This document shows, in pieces, positions 13,880 to 23,334 of a DNA stretch of 64,000 nucleotides (position 1 is the first letter of the stretch; every line of letters begins with the position of its first letter). Position numbers and translations under genes: made by a program. Below the pieces are notes generated by a model that worked only from the letters and a program-made list of their open reading frames with translations, searched no databases and was not told where the DNA came from. Origin of the DNA: Papilionanthe hookeriana x Papilionanthe teres (Eukaryota > Streptophyta > Magnoliopsida > Asparagales > Orchidaceae); assembly GCA_022702705.1 (NCBI GenBank), contig CM040428.1, forward strand, positions 53,313,198 through 53,377,197, read 5' to 3'.

Positions 13880-16800
13880 ATCTGGATAACATGTTGATTA
13901 CTTGAGCAGATATGGAGAATATCAGAGACTTGAAGAATCAGTTATCAAGTGAGTTTGAAATGAATGATTTAAGTCTAATCAGGAAGATCCTCGGGATGAG
14001 AATCAGCAGGGACGGGAGTGTAGGAACACTGAAGTTGTCTCAGATATAGTATGTTGAGAAGATCCTACAGAAGTTCAAGATGAGTCAGGCGAAGCCAAAT
14101 CGCACTCCCTTATGTAGTCACTTCAAGTTATCTAAAGAGCTACTGCCTAATCCTGAAGCTGAGCAAACACGGATGGCGAGAATTTTATATGCTTCAACAG
14201 TTGATAGTTTGATGTTCGCGTGATGATTTGTATCAGACCAAATATTGCACATGCAATGAGAGTAGTCGGCAGGTACATGAGTAGTCTAGGCATGCATCAT
14301 TGGGAGGCAGTAAAGTGGATTATCAGAAATTTGAGAGAAACAGTCAACAAGTCACTTCACTTTATTATGAAAGTACAGGGATCAGACTACAATGCTTTGT
14401 AAATTCATATATGGCAGGAGATGTAGCCAGTATGAGAGGTACAATGAGCACATCTTTATATCGGGGAACACAGCAGTGAGTTGGGTTTCCAGGTCATTGC
14501 ACTTTCTACTATAGAGGCCGAATATATTGTTATCACTGAGGCTAGCAAGGAAATGATTTGGCTACAGAACTTCATGGCAGAACTGGACAATGAGCAGGGA
14601 ATTAGAATGCTCTACAGTGAAAGTATGAGTGTGATTCATCTTGCTAAGAATGTTGTTTTTCATGTCAGGACTAAATACATCTACCTAAGGTATTTCATTT
14701 GATATCTTCTAAAAGATAGGCAGTTATTTCTGGAAAGATGCATACAGCTAAAAATCCTACGGATATGTTGAAAAAAATAGTGGGTGTTGAGAAACTGAAA
14801 CAATGTTTGTCTTCAGTTGGGTTTCATGAAGGACGGTACGTGTCTATGAAGGCAATTCAGATGGAGGTGCATGTATAGAGAACTGGTGCTCAGAACTTTT
14901 ATCTCCAGATGGGAGATTGTTACGAAGTGTGGAGACAAAGTAGGAGAGCTGACACCAACACATAAATGCCGACTATGGGAGCGCAAGTGCTCCCTGAGCA
15001 CAGCTCACATTAGAGCCAACGCTTAGCTGTCAGCTTTGAGCGCATATGCGCCTACATCCAAAGGGACTAACATCTATGCACAGGTCTATTGGCACCTAAG
15101 ACCCATCACTGGGCGCCTAACAAAGGGCTTGGCGCCTAGGCGCCCACGCTTAAGCAGATAGTTGTCAGGGACAATTTTCTTTCAGTATTTCTTTTTAATA
15201 CCGATTTTTAGCAATTTTTATGATGTTTGGAGTTCCTTTTTCAATATTATTGTTATGAGTAAAATTCAATATTTCAAAATTTGGGATGATCATGATGAAA
15301 CAAATTTTACGTGGAATAAAATAACAAACAATATTAAACAAGTGGAAAAAGTTGTAATTAGAGAATCAAATGAAAAAAAATTATAAATAAAAATAATTGG
15401 TGGTGAAATAATAATGTACAATAAAATATAAAATATAATAAGTTGTGTTACAAAAATTGGTTTAAATGTAAAAGCTTATAGAACTAGGAAAAAATATAAA
15501 ATGACCCGTAAAGAATTTGAGATAACAATCTATGAAGCTAAAAATTTTGTTTTTAGTGATCTTCATAAATCTAAGGTGGTGAAAAAAATATATGTATAAA
15601 CTTACAAAACAAAGAGAAATGAAAAGTAAATATTTAACTCAAGTAAAGTGTACTGAAGATGAAAATCAAAAAACATTTTTTTAGAAAAAGATATTCAAAA
15701 TAGGTGAGTGAATAATTTTGATAAACTTTTTAATGAAATTTTGGAAAATACAATCGACCTTAGTGAACTTAATATAGTTAATAATAATAATTTTTTTTAT
15801 TTTTACAGTCGCATTAATAAAAAATAAGTTTATGATGTTTTAAAGAAAACCAATACTGGAAATTCTGTAAGACCTGATGATATCTCAATTGAGGTGTGAA
15901 AATATTTAGGAGATTTGGGAGTTTCTTAGCTTAGTAAATTCTTCAATATTATTTTAAAAACTAAAAAGATGCATGAGTAGAGGAAGAGTATTTTGGCTGT
16001 CATTTTTAAGAATAAAAGGGATGTACAAGAGTGCAAAATATAGAAAAATTAAGTTGATGTGTCATGCTCTAAGATATGAGAGAGGGTAATTGAACATAGG
16101 TTAAGATGTATTACAAATTTCTCATAATCAATTTGGATTTATATTGGGTAGGTCTACTATGGAAGCTATACAATTATTGAGAGGTTCGATGAAGAAATTC
16201 GGAGAAGATAAGAAGGATCTACATATGATTTTTATTGATTTAGAAAAAAGCTTACTATAATGTTCTAAGAGATATTCTTTGGAGAGTTCTTGAGAAGAAA
16301 GGTGTTGATATGACTTACATTCAAGTCACTAAGATATGTATACAAGAGTTATTGCTTGTGTTCGAACAAAAGGAGGATTAACCAAATATTTTTCTATTTA
16401 TGTTGGTTTACATCATGGATCAGCTTTAAGCACATATCTTTTTGCCTTAGTTATGGATGGCTTTACTGGACATTTACAGGAGGATGTACCTTGGTATTAG
16501 TTTTTTGCTGATGATATCCTTCTCGTGGATAAGACGCGAGAAGAATCTCAGGAAAAACTTGAATTATGGAGGTCTACATTAGAGTCTAAAGACCTTCGTT
16601 TAAGTAGAACTACAACTGAATACATAGAGAGTAATGGTAGATCTAGTGACATAAATGTAACTATGGGTAGTCAAATTATTAAAAGGTGTGAAGCTTTAGA
16701 TATCTCGAGTCTATTATTCAAAGTGATGTTGATATTGATGGGGATGTTATTAGTAGAATTCAAGTTGGTTGGTTGAAGTGGATGAATGCTTCGGGCCTAT

Positions 16801-19054
16801 TGTGTGATAGAAAAAAAAATCACTTAGACTGAAAGGAAAATTTTATAAGATGGTGGTGAGACCTGCAATGCTAAAATGTTTGCCTTTAAAAAAGAAGCAT
16901 AAAACTAAGTTAAGTGTTATCGAATGAACTTGATTAGGTGGATGAGCGACTTAATACTTAGAGAAAAAATGCGAAATGAACATAGTCATAATAGGGTTGG
17001 TGTAGCTCCAATGATGGACAAAATTAGAGAGAGTTGTCTTAGATGGTTTAGTCACATTAAACATCGACCATCTGATGATCTGATTAGAAGAGTAAATGTT
17101 TTATATTTGACTTATGTTAAGAAAGGCATAAGTAGACCTATGAAGATTTGGGCATATTATTGTATAAAAAAAATGAACTTAACTTAATAGAATTAAATGA
17201 ATATATTACACTAAATATAACGCAATAGAGAAAAAGAATTCATGTAGCCTACCCCACTTAGTGGGATAAAGGTTTTTGTTGTTGTTGTTATTGTTGTTGT
17301 TGTTGGAGTTTTTCTTTTGAATTCTTTGATGAGCATCCCGGTGAATGAGAGGAGTGTCAAGAAGTGTATTTTTGTGATTTTGTATGTTTTTTGCATCGAA
17401 TTGGAGAGGAAAGATTGTTGGTGCAAATCTCGTAAGCTTATTCGTGTGAGTGTGGAAAAGAAACTTCTGTGAGTTCTTTTTCAAACTTTATGAATTAAAT
17501 AGTGAAATTTGTCGTGGTGTGCCTCCATATTTATTTCAGTTTTTAGGTTTTTTTTCACGTAATATTCTTGTGTCGTTTTCAGGTTTCTTTGATTGTGTTT
17601 TTTTTTTCAATTTTCTCAAGTCCTATGATCATATTTTGCGGATAAATTAAAAGGAGACTCTTTCGGAGTAATTTTCTTAACAATAGGAAAGCAAGAAGAA
17701 TCGAAAAAGGAATAAAATTATGAAAGGAAGGGGGCGGTCGATTTAGAATGGGATGATCCTCTCCCTTAGGGTGGCGAGTCCCTGGACTGTACAACGATGC
17801 TGTAGCGACTACAGTACCACGTTCACGGCAACCTCCTGCGTCATTACTTATCAATACTTCCACAACTATTAGGCAGTTGTGGGACAAGATCAGCCATAGA
17901 TCGCATTGTTGCGAACTCATTTCTTAGTGAATGAGTGAGAGAGTGAGAGAGTGAGAGAGAGAGAGAGTGAGAGAGAGGGAGGTGGGGGATCATCTAGTCA
18001 TATTAGAATTAGTTGTTGTAGGGGAAGGGAGACAGAGAGAATGTGTGTGCACTATAGGTATGTGAGAGATATAGGGGGAAAGGTTTCAAGTCACATGAAC
18101 CAAAATGTGAAACAGCTGTCCAACGTCAAGATCAAGATACAGTTCATTCTAACCTTTTGGCTGTGTTTTTTTTTTTTTTTTTCTAAGATGGTTTTACCGC
18201 CCAAACAAAAATTTGATGTAACTGAGATTCAATCTCAGGACTCGAACAACAACTTCCAAAATATTTATTACCTAAGCTAGCCGGTGCCTGCTAAGCCGGT
18301 TCTTCAGTGTTATACCTCCCTTTGGATACTACTCGGTCTTCCAGTAGAGTTAGGTTCCTATCTCAGCTAAATGAGGAACCTCATAACTAATAGAACCGAA
18401 TACCCTCCAAAACTCGTCGCACTGCAAGAGTCGCCGAGCGATCAACAACTAACTTCAGAATGAAATCATTAGCCCAAAGAGGACAACAAAAAATAAATAA
18501 ATAAACAAAACAAAACGTACGGAAGAGGCCTTTCTTTTAGCAGCAAGGAATCTCCGGCATTGAGTTGCAAATTAACACGCATCATCTTGTTTTCCACCAT
18601 CGCAGCTCCATTATTCCACGAATTCACTTAATCGTCCCCCGGACCTCGATCGACTCCCTCACAATAACCAAACCATATCAACAAACCATTCAGCCGAAGC
18701 TGAACGCATCTAACACTTCAATAATACAGTCTCCACTTATCCCCAGCATCATCCGATCAACAAAATTCCCAATCCAACAAAACTAAAATGCACCAAAACA
18801 CTAGTACAAATAACTCAACCCAAATCTCATCCAAGGGCACAACCCGGTACCTAAAACACGCTACAATCCTTTCAAAATGAACTGATTTTCATGAATGCAA
18901 GAAGAGAAAGTACCAGAACGAAGTTATTAGAGCAACCGGGGAGTTTCGGAGAGCTGTCGTCCTCGTGGACTATATCGTCGCCAGCGACAAGAACCGAGAG
19001 TACCACCACTAAAATCAACAGCAAACACCCCGCCGGAAACCACGTCGGACTCAT
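2962..19054 (-). CDS. SPPL: Signal peptide peptidase-like (SPPL) protease, N-terminal part only
   Basis: Four coding exons (listed separately) join in frame into 177 residues matching the N-terminal half of plant SPPL2-5 type GxGD intramembrane aspartyl proteases. Residues 1-24 form a signal peptide (LLLILVVVLSVLVAG). A conserved segment follows (GDDIVHEDD, then GCSNNFVL/VKVQTW), then a protease-associated lumenal domain (FVGVGARFG, DPPDCC, VHRGNCKFTTKA, AEAAGASAILIINN, ELYKMVCE, AVMLPQDAG). In the family the nine membrane segments and the YD, GLGD and PAL catalytic motifs come later. They are not in this window and must lie left of base 1, so catalytic competence cannot be judged. Family members cleave type II membrane proteins in endosomal or vacuolar membranes. 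The start at 19054 is the first ATG that gives a signal peptide. The gene is divergent from the RING gene 11 kb away. Intron 1 is 14,450 bases and full of transposons; all visible introns are GT-AG. Confidence 0.92.
3139..3356. mobile_element. Family A MITE in SPPL intron 3
   Basis: Full-length but eroded: AATTTACATAACAAGCCACT at the left, TATGTATTTACATATCTAAC, central TTCACCTTTTAAAAGTTAA, and GGTGGTATTTATGTAAGTGA at the right. Confidence 0.65.
3841..3952 (-). CDS. SPPL: SPPL exon 3 (PA domain core)
   Basis: Encodes ISGDVLLVHRGNCKFTTKA and on to LIINNRK, then one base of a split Glu codon. The acceptor is TCTGTTAG|ATT and the donor AAAG|GTACGT. The HRGNC and AEAAGASA stretches are the most conserved PA-domain motifs in plant SPPLs. 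Confidence 0.9.
4023..4280. mobile_element. Family A MITE filling SPPL intron 2
   Basis: Begins GGGGCATTTACATACATAGC and contains TTAGGTGTGAGACATGTAAA near the right end. It occupies about 258 of the 352 bases of this intron, its right end 25 bases from exon 2. Confidence 0.7.
4305..4463 (-). CDS. SPPL: SPPL exon 2 (start of lumenal PA region)
   Basis: Encodes 53 residues, VKVQTWLDNVEDREFVGVG through DPPDCCTQPKNM, in phase 0 on both sides. The acceptor is TTATCAG|GTTAAAG. The donor ATG|GTTTAG is weak. The 352-base intron that follows is mostly a family A MITE. Confidence 0.88.
5060..5492 (+). repeat. Probable LTR end followed by a primer-binding-site-like sequence
   Basis: An AT-rich tract with TATTTATACACC ends in TTTTTACA and is followed at once by TGATATCAGAG (5483-5493), one base off the start of the usual TGGTATCAGAGC initiator-Met-tRNA primer site. 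This is the typical junction of a copia LTR and its internal region. The start is approximate; no gag/pol follows. Confidence 0.4.
6179..7570. repeat. About 0.5-kb unit in three tandem copies
   Basis: Three units start near 6179, 6756 and 7249 (spacing 571 and 495). Each has TTGTCTTCCCTTAATTG, GGCATGAATT, CAAGATCAAATGC, AGTATGTAAAAATTGAATTT and CAAAGAG in order, then (units 1 and 2) TGATCAGCCATAGACCG and a GA-rich tract. The third unit is partial. Length differences come mainly from the GA tract. Confidence 0.8.
7129..7170. repeat. (AG)n microsatellite
   Basis: Perfect AG run of about 42 bases inside the second unit of the triplicated repeat. Confidence 0.95.
7579..7862. repeat. Direct repeat, left copy (partner at 10477-10765)
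   Basis: Shares AACAACACAAACATGCAA, GACAACGATGACT, AATAAGAAAGAAAACA and CACAACACACATAAAT with the partner 2.9 kb away. The gag fragment lies between the copies, so they may be ends of one decayed retroelement, but neither boundary is clear. Confidence 0.6.
7985..8305. repeat. GC-rich minisatellite, about 31-bp period
   Basis: About ten imperfect units of the type GGACGGCGACCAGAAGGG followed by TTTGGGGTGGGTT. The open frames across it are a by-product of few A/T-rich stops. SPPL intron 1. Confidence 0.7.
8640..8800. repeat. Dispersed repeat (second copy at 17726-17860)
   Basis: GCCGATTTAGAAAGGGATGAT, GTCCACGGTAAGCTCCTGCG and neighbours recur at 17.7 kb as GTCGATTTAGAATGGGATGAT and GTTCACGGCAACCTCCTGCG. 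Confidence 0.6.
9572..9826 (-). pseudogene. Retrotransposon gag fragment with zinc knuckle
   Basis: The open frame includes CFRCYELGHNESDC, a CX2CX4HX4C nucleocapsid zinc knuckle, followed by an acidic linker. Protease and RT motifs are not readable downstream (8.9-9.5 kb). Ty3/gypsy origin is likely but unproven. SPPL intron 1. Confidence 0.6.
10477..10765. repeat. Direct repeat, right copy
   Basis: Partner of 7579-7862. Preceded by TGATATCAGAG, which resembles a primer-binding site, and followed by sequence not shared with the left copy. Confidence 0.6.
10850..12095. other. SPPL intron 1, featureless AT-rich stretch
   Basis: Only short frames without recognisable motifs; no repeat boundary identified. 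Confidence 0.4.
12100..12308. repeat. 105-bp tandem duplication with retroelement leader-like sequence
   Basis: ATCGACTGACAAATTCTGGC begins at 12126 and recurs at 12231. Each unit has TGGCAACTC and AGATTAATTT then ATCAGGAGGTTTTGTTTTCA. The TTCTGGC(A/G)ACTCCGCT word is often found just after the LTR in plant Ty3/gypsy elements. The 12020-12100 segment also resembles bases 1-100 of this window. Confidence 0.5.
12854..13225 (+). pseudogene. Unrecognised open frame, possibly retroelement-derived
   Basis: 123 codons from ATG, including LSKLNFSFTGG and VARYRGSMIKFG. The frame GTLVAEFDLKCK continues to a segment where the word AGAGGAACTCTTG is repeated (13025 and 13097). I do not recognise the product. 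Its position just before a copia pol remnant on the same strand suggests transposon origin; it is antisense in SPPL intron 1. Confidence 0.3.
13660..14880 (+). pseudogene. Decayed Ty1/copia pol (RT and RNase H)
   Basis: Several frames read in order carry copia-type motifs: KLKKSLYGVKSRPRDRYRMF (RT), ILGMRISRDG, RPNIAHAMRVVGRYMS with HHWEAVKWIIRNL, then the RNase H block ALSTIEAEYIVITEASKEMI and VIHLAKN. In-frame stops and frameshifts break it many times, and a 50-base (TA)n tract is inserted after the RT motif. Integrase and gag are not recognisable upstream, although open frames from 12854 may be remnants. It lies in SPPL intron 1, antisense to that gene. Confidence 0.8.
13824..13876. repeat. 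(TA)n microsatellite
   Basis: Uninterrupted TA run of about 53 bases within the copia remnant. Confidence 0.95.
14904..15170 (+). repeat. Possible copia polypurine tract and 3' LTR remnant
   Basis: CCAGATGGGAGATTG is a typical copia polypurine tract, and TGTTACGAAG at 14918 would be the LTR start. The following sequence has GGCGCCTAGGCGCC-rich words. The far LTR end is not determinable and no matching 5' LTR was found. Confidence 0.4.
15162..17305 (+). mobile_element. Decayed RTE-clade LINE with (TTG)n tail
   Basis: Fragments in order match plant RTE-type non-LTR elements: WNKITNNIKQVEKVV, YKLTKQREMKSKYLTQVKCT, an RT block (FIDLEKAYYNVLRDILWRVL in broken frames, then FADDI), then REESQEKLELWRSTLESKDL, RLSRTTTEYIES and RVGVAPMMDKIRESCLRWF. 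The 3' end has the family signature CCCCACTTAGTGGGATAAAGG followed by a TTG-repeat tail (17272-17305). Many stops; the endonuclease half is mostly missing, so it is 5'-truncated and long dead. It lies in SPPL intron 1. Confidence 0.82.
17726..18135. repeat. Composite repeat joining parts of the 8.6-kb and 6.5-kb repeats
   Basis: 17726-17860 matches 8640-8800. 17870-18135 matches the end of the tandem unit at 6.5-6.75 kb (GATCAGCCATAGATCGCATT, GA tract, GGGGGAAAGGTTTC). The two parts are adjacent here but about 2 kb apart and in a different order at the other locus. Confidence 0.6.
18162..18298 (-). mobile_element. SINE with A and B boxes and poly(A)
   Basis: On the minus strand a box A-like CTAGCTTAGG (18290-18281) is followed 33 bases later by a box B GTTCGAGTCC (18247-18238), and the element ends in a run of about 17 A (T on the plus strand, around 18164-18182). 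This is the layout of tRNA-derived plant SINEs. It cannot fold as a complete tRNA. SPPL intron 1. Confidence 0.55.
18914..19054 (-). CDS. SPPL: SPPL exon 1 (signal peptide)
   Basis: Encodes 47 residues, from the initiator Met through the hydrophobic leader to GCSNNFVL. It ends in phase 0 at CTG|GTACTT. The open frame extends upstream, but only from a non-ATG codon. Confidence 0.88.
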
Positions 19055-19615
19055 TAAGAATGTTCGCCAGAGCCAAACGCCGGGATCGAGGCACCAGACC
19101 AGGCGAGAAGAATAAGAGAGAGGGCTAAAAGGAGGAGACAAGGGAAAGCACTGAACCAGAAAGAGTCTGACGACGTGGGCAGCAGGGTGAGGTCAATCCG
19201 TATGCACGACTGCTAACTAAAATTATAATTTAAATAATTAATCACCGTTGGATTGGCTCTAAAAGTTGCGTCTAATATCATCTTAGAGTTGATAATATAT
19301 GGAGTACAATCTTACCGGAAGATAATGTTGTACCTCATTTCGTTGTGGATTTGTTTAATTTATTTTTTACTAAATAGTTGATAATAAGTGCTTAAAACTC
19401 TTTCCGTGTAGAAAGATTGAAGTATTCTCATTAATTAAAATATCCAAATAAAACTAAAAATTTTAATAATTTTGGAGTGACGATGTGACATAACATCATA
19501 ATTTTGCACTTTTTGATAAAATGCATTTTAGCAATTTTTTCGAAAATATACTGCTAAAATCATGATTTTTTCACCTAACTATATACCATTACAACTTTCT
19601 AGTACTATAATAATA
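19055..19615 (-). promoter_or_regulatory. 5' UTR and proximal promoter of the SPPL gene
   Basis: About 140 bases next to the start codon are GC-richer and read as a likely 5' UTR; beyond 19200 the sequence is AT-rich. Two family B MITEs follow directly upstream. No TATA box can be singled out. Confidence 0.35.
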
Positions 19616-20008
19616 GGGAAAATTATTTCATGCTGATAATGTATGCAGCGTTACGTACGGTATCTGTAAATAATCACTGAATAACTAGAGAATAATCTCT
19701 GAGATCGTGTATTTCAGGATTATCGGGAGGTTATTAGGAGGTTATTATTGTATTATTCTGAATAACCAGTGAATAACCTCCTAATAACGCCCCAATAATC
19801 TATGAGGTTTTACTTATATTTTTTATCTATTATTCGGGGTATTGTGAGGTTATTAGGAAGTTATTACTCAAATAACGCTACAATAACTTCCTAATAAATT
19901 GTCAATAACTATGCAGCTCCATTTTAATGTTATTCACAGAGTTTTGGTGGTTATTTGCGGATATCATACGCAGCACTGTGTTCGTTATCCGTATGGAATA
20001 AATATTCC
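19616..20008. mobile_element. Family B MITE, copy 2
   Basis: Starts GGGAAAATTATTTCATGC and ends GGAATAAATATTCC, with a shared inner TIR word TATGCAGCG / CATACGCAGCAC and interior GGTTATTAGGAGGTTATT / AATAACCTCCTAATAAC blocks. The target duplication is not recognisable. It lies about 560 bases upstream of the SPPL start codon. Confidence 0.6.
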
Positions 20009-20122
20009 TATGATATACTCATATACACCAAAATTTTTGTAAAGCAGCTTCACAGTTACTATTTAATAAGTTCCAAAAAAAAAACATAATTTAAAATTTA
20101 ATCACACCGTCTTCACATTTTC

Positions 20123-20332
20123 GGAAAATTATTGCATACGGAGCACGTACGCAGTCGCTTGGTGCGGAATAACCTTTTGAGGGTATTGGGAGAGAATGGA
20201 GGAAATATTGGTTATTAAGGTATTTACAGAGTATTGATTATTGGGTATTGATATGTTATTACAAGAGTAATGGATGGGTATCGAGGAGCTACATGCGGAC
20301 TGCCTACGTGCTCTGTATGCAATAATTTCTCC
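20123..20332. mobile_element. Family B MITE, copy 3 (8-9 bp TSD)
   Basis: Terminal inverted repeats ATTATTGCATACGGAGCACG and ATTATTGCATACAGAGCACG are nearly identical. Flanked by ACATTTTC on both sides (20115-20122 and 20333-20340; CACATTTTC if one shared base is counted). The interior has GGTATTG/GGTTATT words. Copies 2 and 3 sit within 330 bases of each other upstream of the SPPL gene. Confidence 0.75.
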
Positions 20333-20349
20333 ACATTTTCTTTCCTAAC

Positions 20350-22490
20350 AGGGTGCATAATAAAATTAAGATGTATATTGTGCATGCATATCACTCGAAT
20401 CATGCCTATTTACATGTATAACGTTTAAAGTTCAACTAAAACTATTAAAACTATGAATTTATATATAAATAAGGAGGCGAAATAATTCTTAAAATGGCAA
20501 CCAAGGTTCAAGGCCCGTCGAGCAAAGGCATCGTTATATGTCCAGCCATAATCTGACTCAAGAGAATAGTTCAGCATCGCCAACCATCTCACATATGCCT
20601 TAGAGATTCCTCATCGAGGAATAAAAACTAGTCATGACATAATCTACGGAATATCCAAATGACCCATTGAGTGAGCTACATATCGAACTATGGTGATGTG
20701 ACATCTGACCGATAATCAAGCCTTGGTATACCAACATAAGTTCCTGAAGTGATCGATGGTTGAATGGCAGACTAAAATACGCGTCCGATAAAGCCAAGTC
20801 GAACGAGTAATGTCTCGCAAACCTAAATGCCTTCAAAAGCCGATCGAAAAATCCGATCTAGCTTAGTGATACGAGTATATCTTACCAAACCAAGACCCAT
20901 TGATTACAACCAACAAAGTCAGAGGGTAACCCATCGAATGTCTATACATGTAAAATAAATAAAATATCTTGTAACTCCGTCATTAAAGTAGCTATGTGTT
21001 GTAGTTGGTGGCTATAAGGGTGACGGTTGAAACAATTGTTTTGTGTTGCTTGGAAATGGTTCATGGTTGTTGGCACTCACTCTTCTCTTTTCATATCTCC
21101 TTCAAAAGAAAAATGGGGGCTATTTATAGTTCTTGGAATGGTTGCTTTGGCAAATATATTCATGTTCTCAAAACACTTCATATGATTCCATTGATCACAT
21201 ATAATTTTCTTAGCATTTAAAGATTTTGACAACATTAAAATCCGATGATATTGAGCTCATTTGATTTAACTTGTCAAACTGCTAAATTTTACTACAAACA
21301 TATTAAATTTACATATTATTAAGCTATCTATTGATGTGCCAAAATATTTGACATTACTTCAAGTGTTCAGTATGGGCTTACTTTGATCTCTGATCGGGTC
21401 ACTTTCAGTGTCATTAGGTTTGTATTGTTGAGAAATTCAATTTGACTTTAAACTTGTTAAGATTTTTCTCCAGATAATCTAGAATTTGAAATTGAAATGT
21501 TTTTGTCTCAATCGATGATACTCTGTAATGGTTTCAGTCTAGTGATCTTTGTGTGATGACACATTGACGCGATTTTTAAATTTTAATATATTATAAAAAA
21601 TAAAATTTAAGTGTTAGTTAGATTTATAAATACATAAAATCTATGTGATGTGTATGTAAGGACAACAATAATTAGCCTTTGTCTAGTGGGTTCCGTGAAT
21701 CATTTTTCTCCATTGTGTCCCATTGAGCGTCATATTCGCATTTAATTATAATAACTTAAAAGCATTTTTTTTGTACAACATACCCGAGTATTTTAGGTCA
21801 ATCTCAGCATTTCTTAACATAAATCAAATTTAAAAACATCAGCTCTCCTAAAAGGTTCATCAGTTGGTTAATGTTTAATATGATCAAACCGTCTGAGATG
21901 ACTCTCTCTAATTTGATCTATCGGAAGAGCTACTCTAACGCTTTCACACATATATTCATTTCATATTTTGTCTTTTAAACTTATTTGCCCGAACATTCTC
22001 ATCCCAAAAACTTTAATTTTATGCGTCTCTACTGTTGGCCAATATTTTGCACCATAAACATGAGATATATCTCATAACCACAAAATAAATGAAAATTGCT
22101 TAAATTACGCATAGACATGTACGTATATACGTGATACACCGTGATACATGTCCCAACAGGAAATACCTCACACGGTTTAGACGACTTAGTGTCTTGCAGA
22201 ATATTCAATAAGTGTCATCTTCTTAAATTCTGAATAAAGATATCCAACATGGTCTGGACCACTTAGTCCACCCAATCCATTTCAACAACGTGCCTCTGGA
22301 ATTCTTCGTAGAGGCAATAGATTTATGTCAAGCTAAGTCTAAATTGTATGAATTTCATCAGATAAATTGTTATTGAATCCTCAATGAATGAATATAAACA
22401 TATGATACCATGCAGTGGTATGTATCAATGTGACAATCTAATTGTAAGGAACCAAGTGGGTATAAAATCATAAAAATTTCTATTGTGAAT
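20350..22490. other. Intergenic stretch without recognised gene
   Basis: Short frames only (for example 20600-20836 on the minus strand, which I do not recognise). A weak family A fragment is listed separately. Otherwise AT-rich unique or very old repeat sequence. Confidence 0.5.
21593..21664. mobile_element. Possible family A MITE right-half fragment
   Basis: TTTAAGTGTTAGTTAGATTT, ATAAATACATAAAATC and GATGTGTATGTAAGGA resemble the right half of family A. Short and diverged. Confidence 0.35.
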
Positions 22491-22492
22491 TC

Positions 22493-22496
<4 letters not shown>

Positions 22497-22559
<63 letters not shown>
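22497..22559. repeat. (TA)n microsatellite
   Basis: About 63 bases of perfect TA in intergenic sequence; a shorter TA run lies at 22765-22788. Confidence 0.95.
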
Positions 22560-22561
<2 letters not shown>

Positions 22562-22954
22562 CTTTTCATAACCCAAATTATGTAAATTTAATGAGTATCA
22601 TATTTTGTTTATGTAATTTTAGAGTTAGTATATTCTCAATAGTTTTTTTATAGTGTAATTTTTAAAGATGTTTTATTTCCTTAAGGTAAGCTATAATATA
22701 ATCTCAATCAAATAATTCTCTTATAACTCTTATCTTTAATCAAATTTAAACTCCTTATAGTTCATATATATATATATATATATATATTCGACTGTATATC
22801 TCAAATAAAAGTAAGCGACCACTAGCGGCGCCGAAAATTTTTTACGTTGTAAACCCTAAAAGAGAAAAAACTGGAGGATTTGCTCAGTTGAAAATTTTCA
22901 CTATGAGTCGATGATTATAGGTACGGCCCTTGTACCATAGGCAGGAAAGGATTA

Positions 22955-23330
22955 CACAATTGCTTGGGTTATACCATCTGTGTGTAGGATAGATTATTGA
23001 GCAGGGCAGTAGCAGAGGTTGAAGGCGACGGTGGCCAGTTGAGATAGCGGTGAATGCAGTTTGAGGCGCCGATCGAAAACAATGATGGCTAGAAGTGAAG
23101 GTGATGGAGGCAGGAAGAGGCAGCGGCGAAGGCGGACCGAGACGAAGGCAACAGCTGGGAGAAGCAAAGACGAAGGCGGGTCGGGAAGTTGGTGGCGACC
23201 AAAACCTGCAGCGATCTGATAAAGCGGCAGTGATCGGAAGAGGCTGCGGCCTAAGGCGGCATCCGAAAGCTGCAACGACCCAAGGCGGCGATGACCGGAT
23301 CTGCAACACGATTCATTTTCTGCAGGTCTA
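22955..23330. repeat. GC-rich dispersed repeat, copy 1
   Basis: Preceded by ATTGCTTGGGTTATA and containing GTGATGGAGGCAGGAAGAGG. It shares order and words with 25120-25480. Open frames exist on both strands in several phases, as expected for a purine-skewed repeat, and none resembles a known protein. Confidence 0.55.
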
Positions 23331-23334
23331 GGTT

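Noticed and set aside
16525..17187. Two separate small genes (83 and 87 codons)
   Set aside because: Both are pieces of the decayed RTE LINE read in different frames.
18238..18290. A tRNA gene suggested by box A and box B
   Set aside because: No acceptor or anticodon stem pairing is visible, and the unit ends in poly(A), as a SINE does.
18872..19141. Longer SPPL exon 1 frame starting upstream of 19054 and running past 18914
   Set aside because: The upstream part begins at a non-ATG codon, and the downstream part (after FVL) is intron; the GTACTT donor and family alignment fix the end at 18914.
22884..23331. Frames of 78-141 codons in a GC-rich block
   Set aside because: The block is repeated at 25.1 kb with frame-disrupting differences and resembles no protein family.
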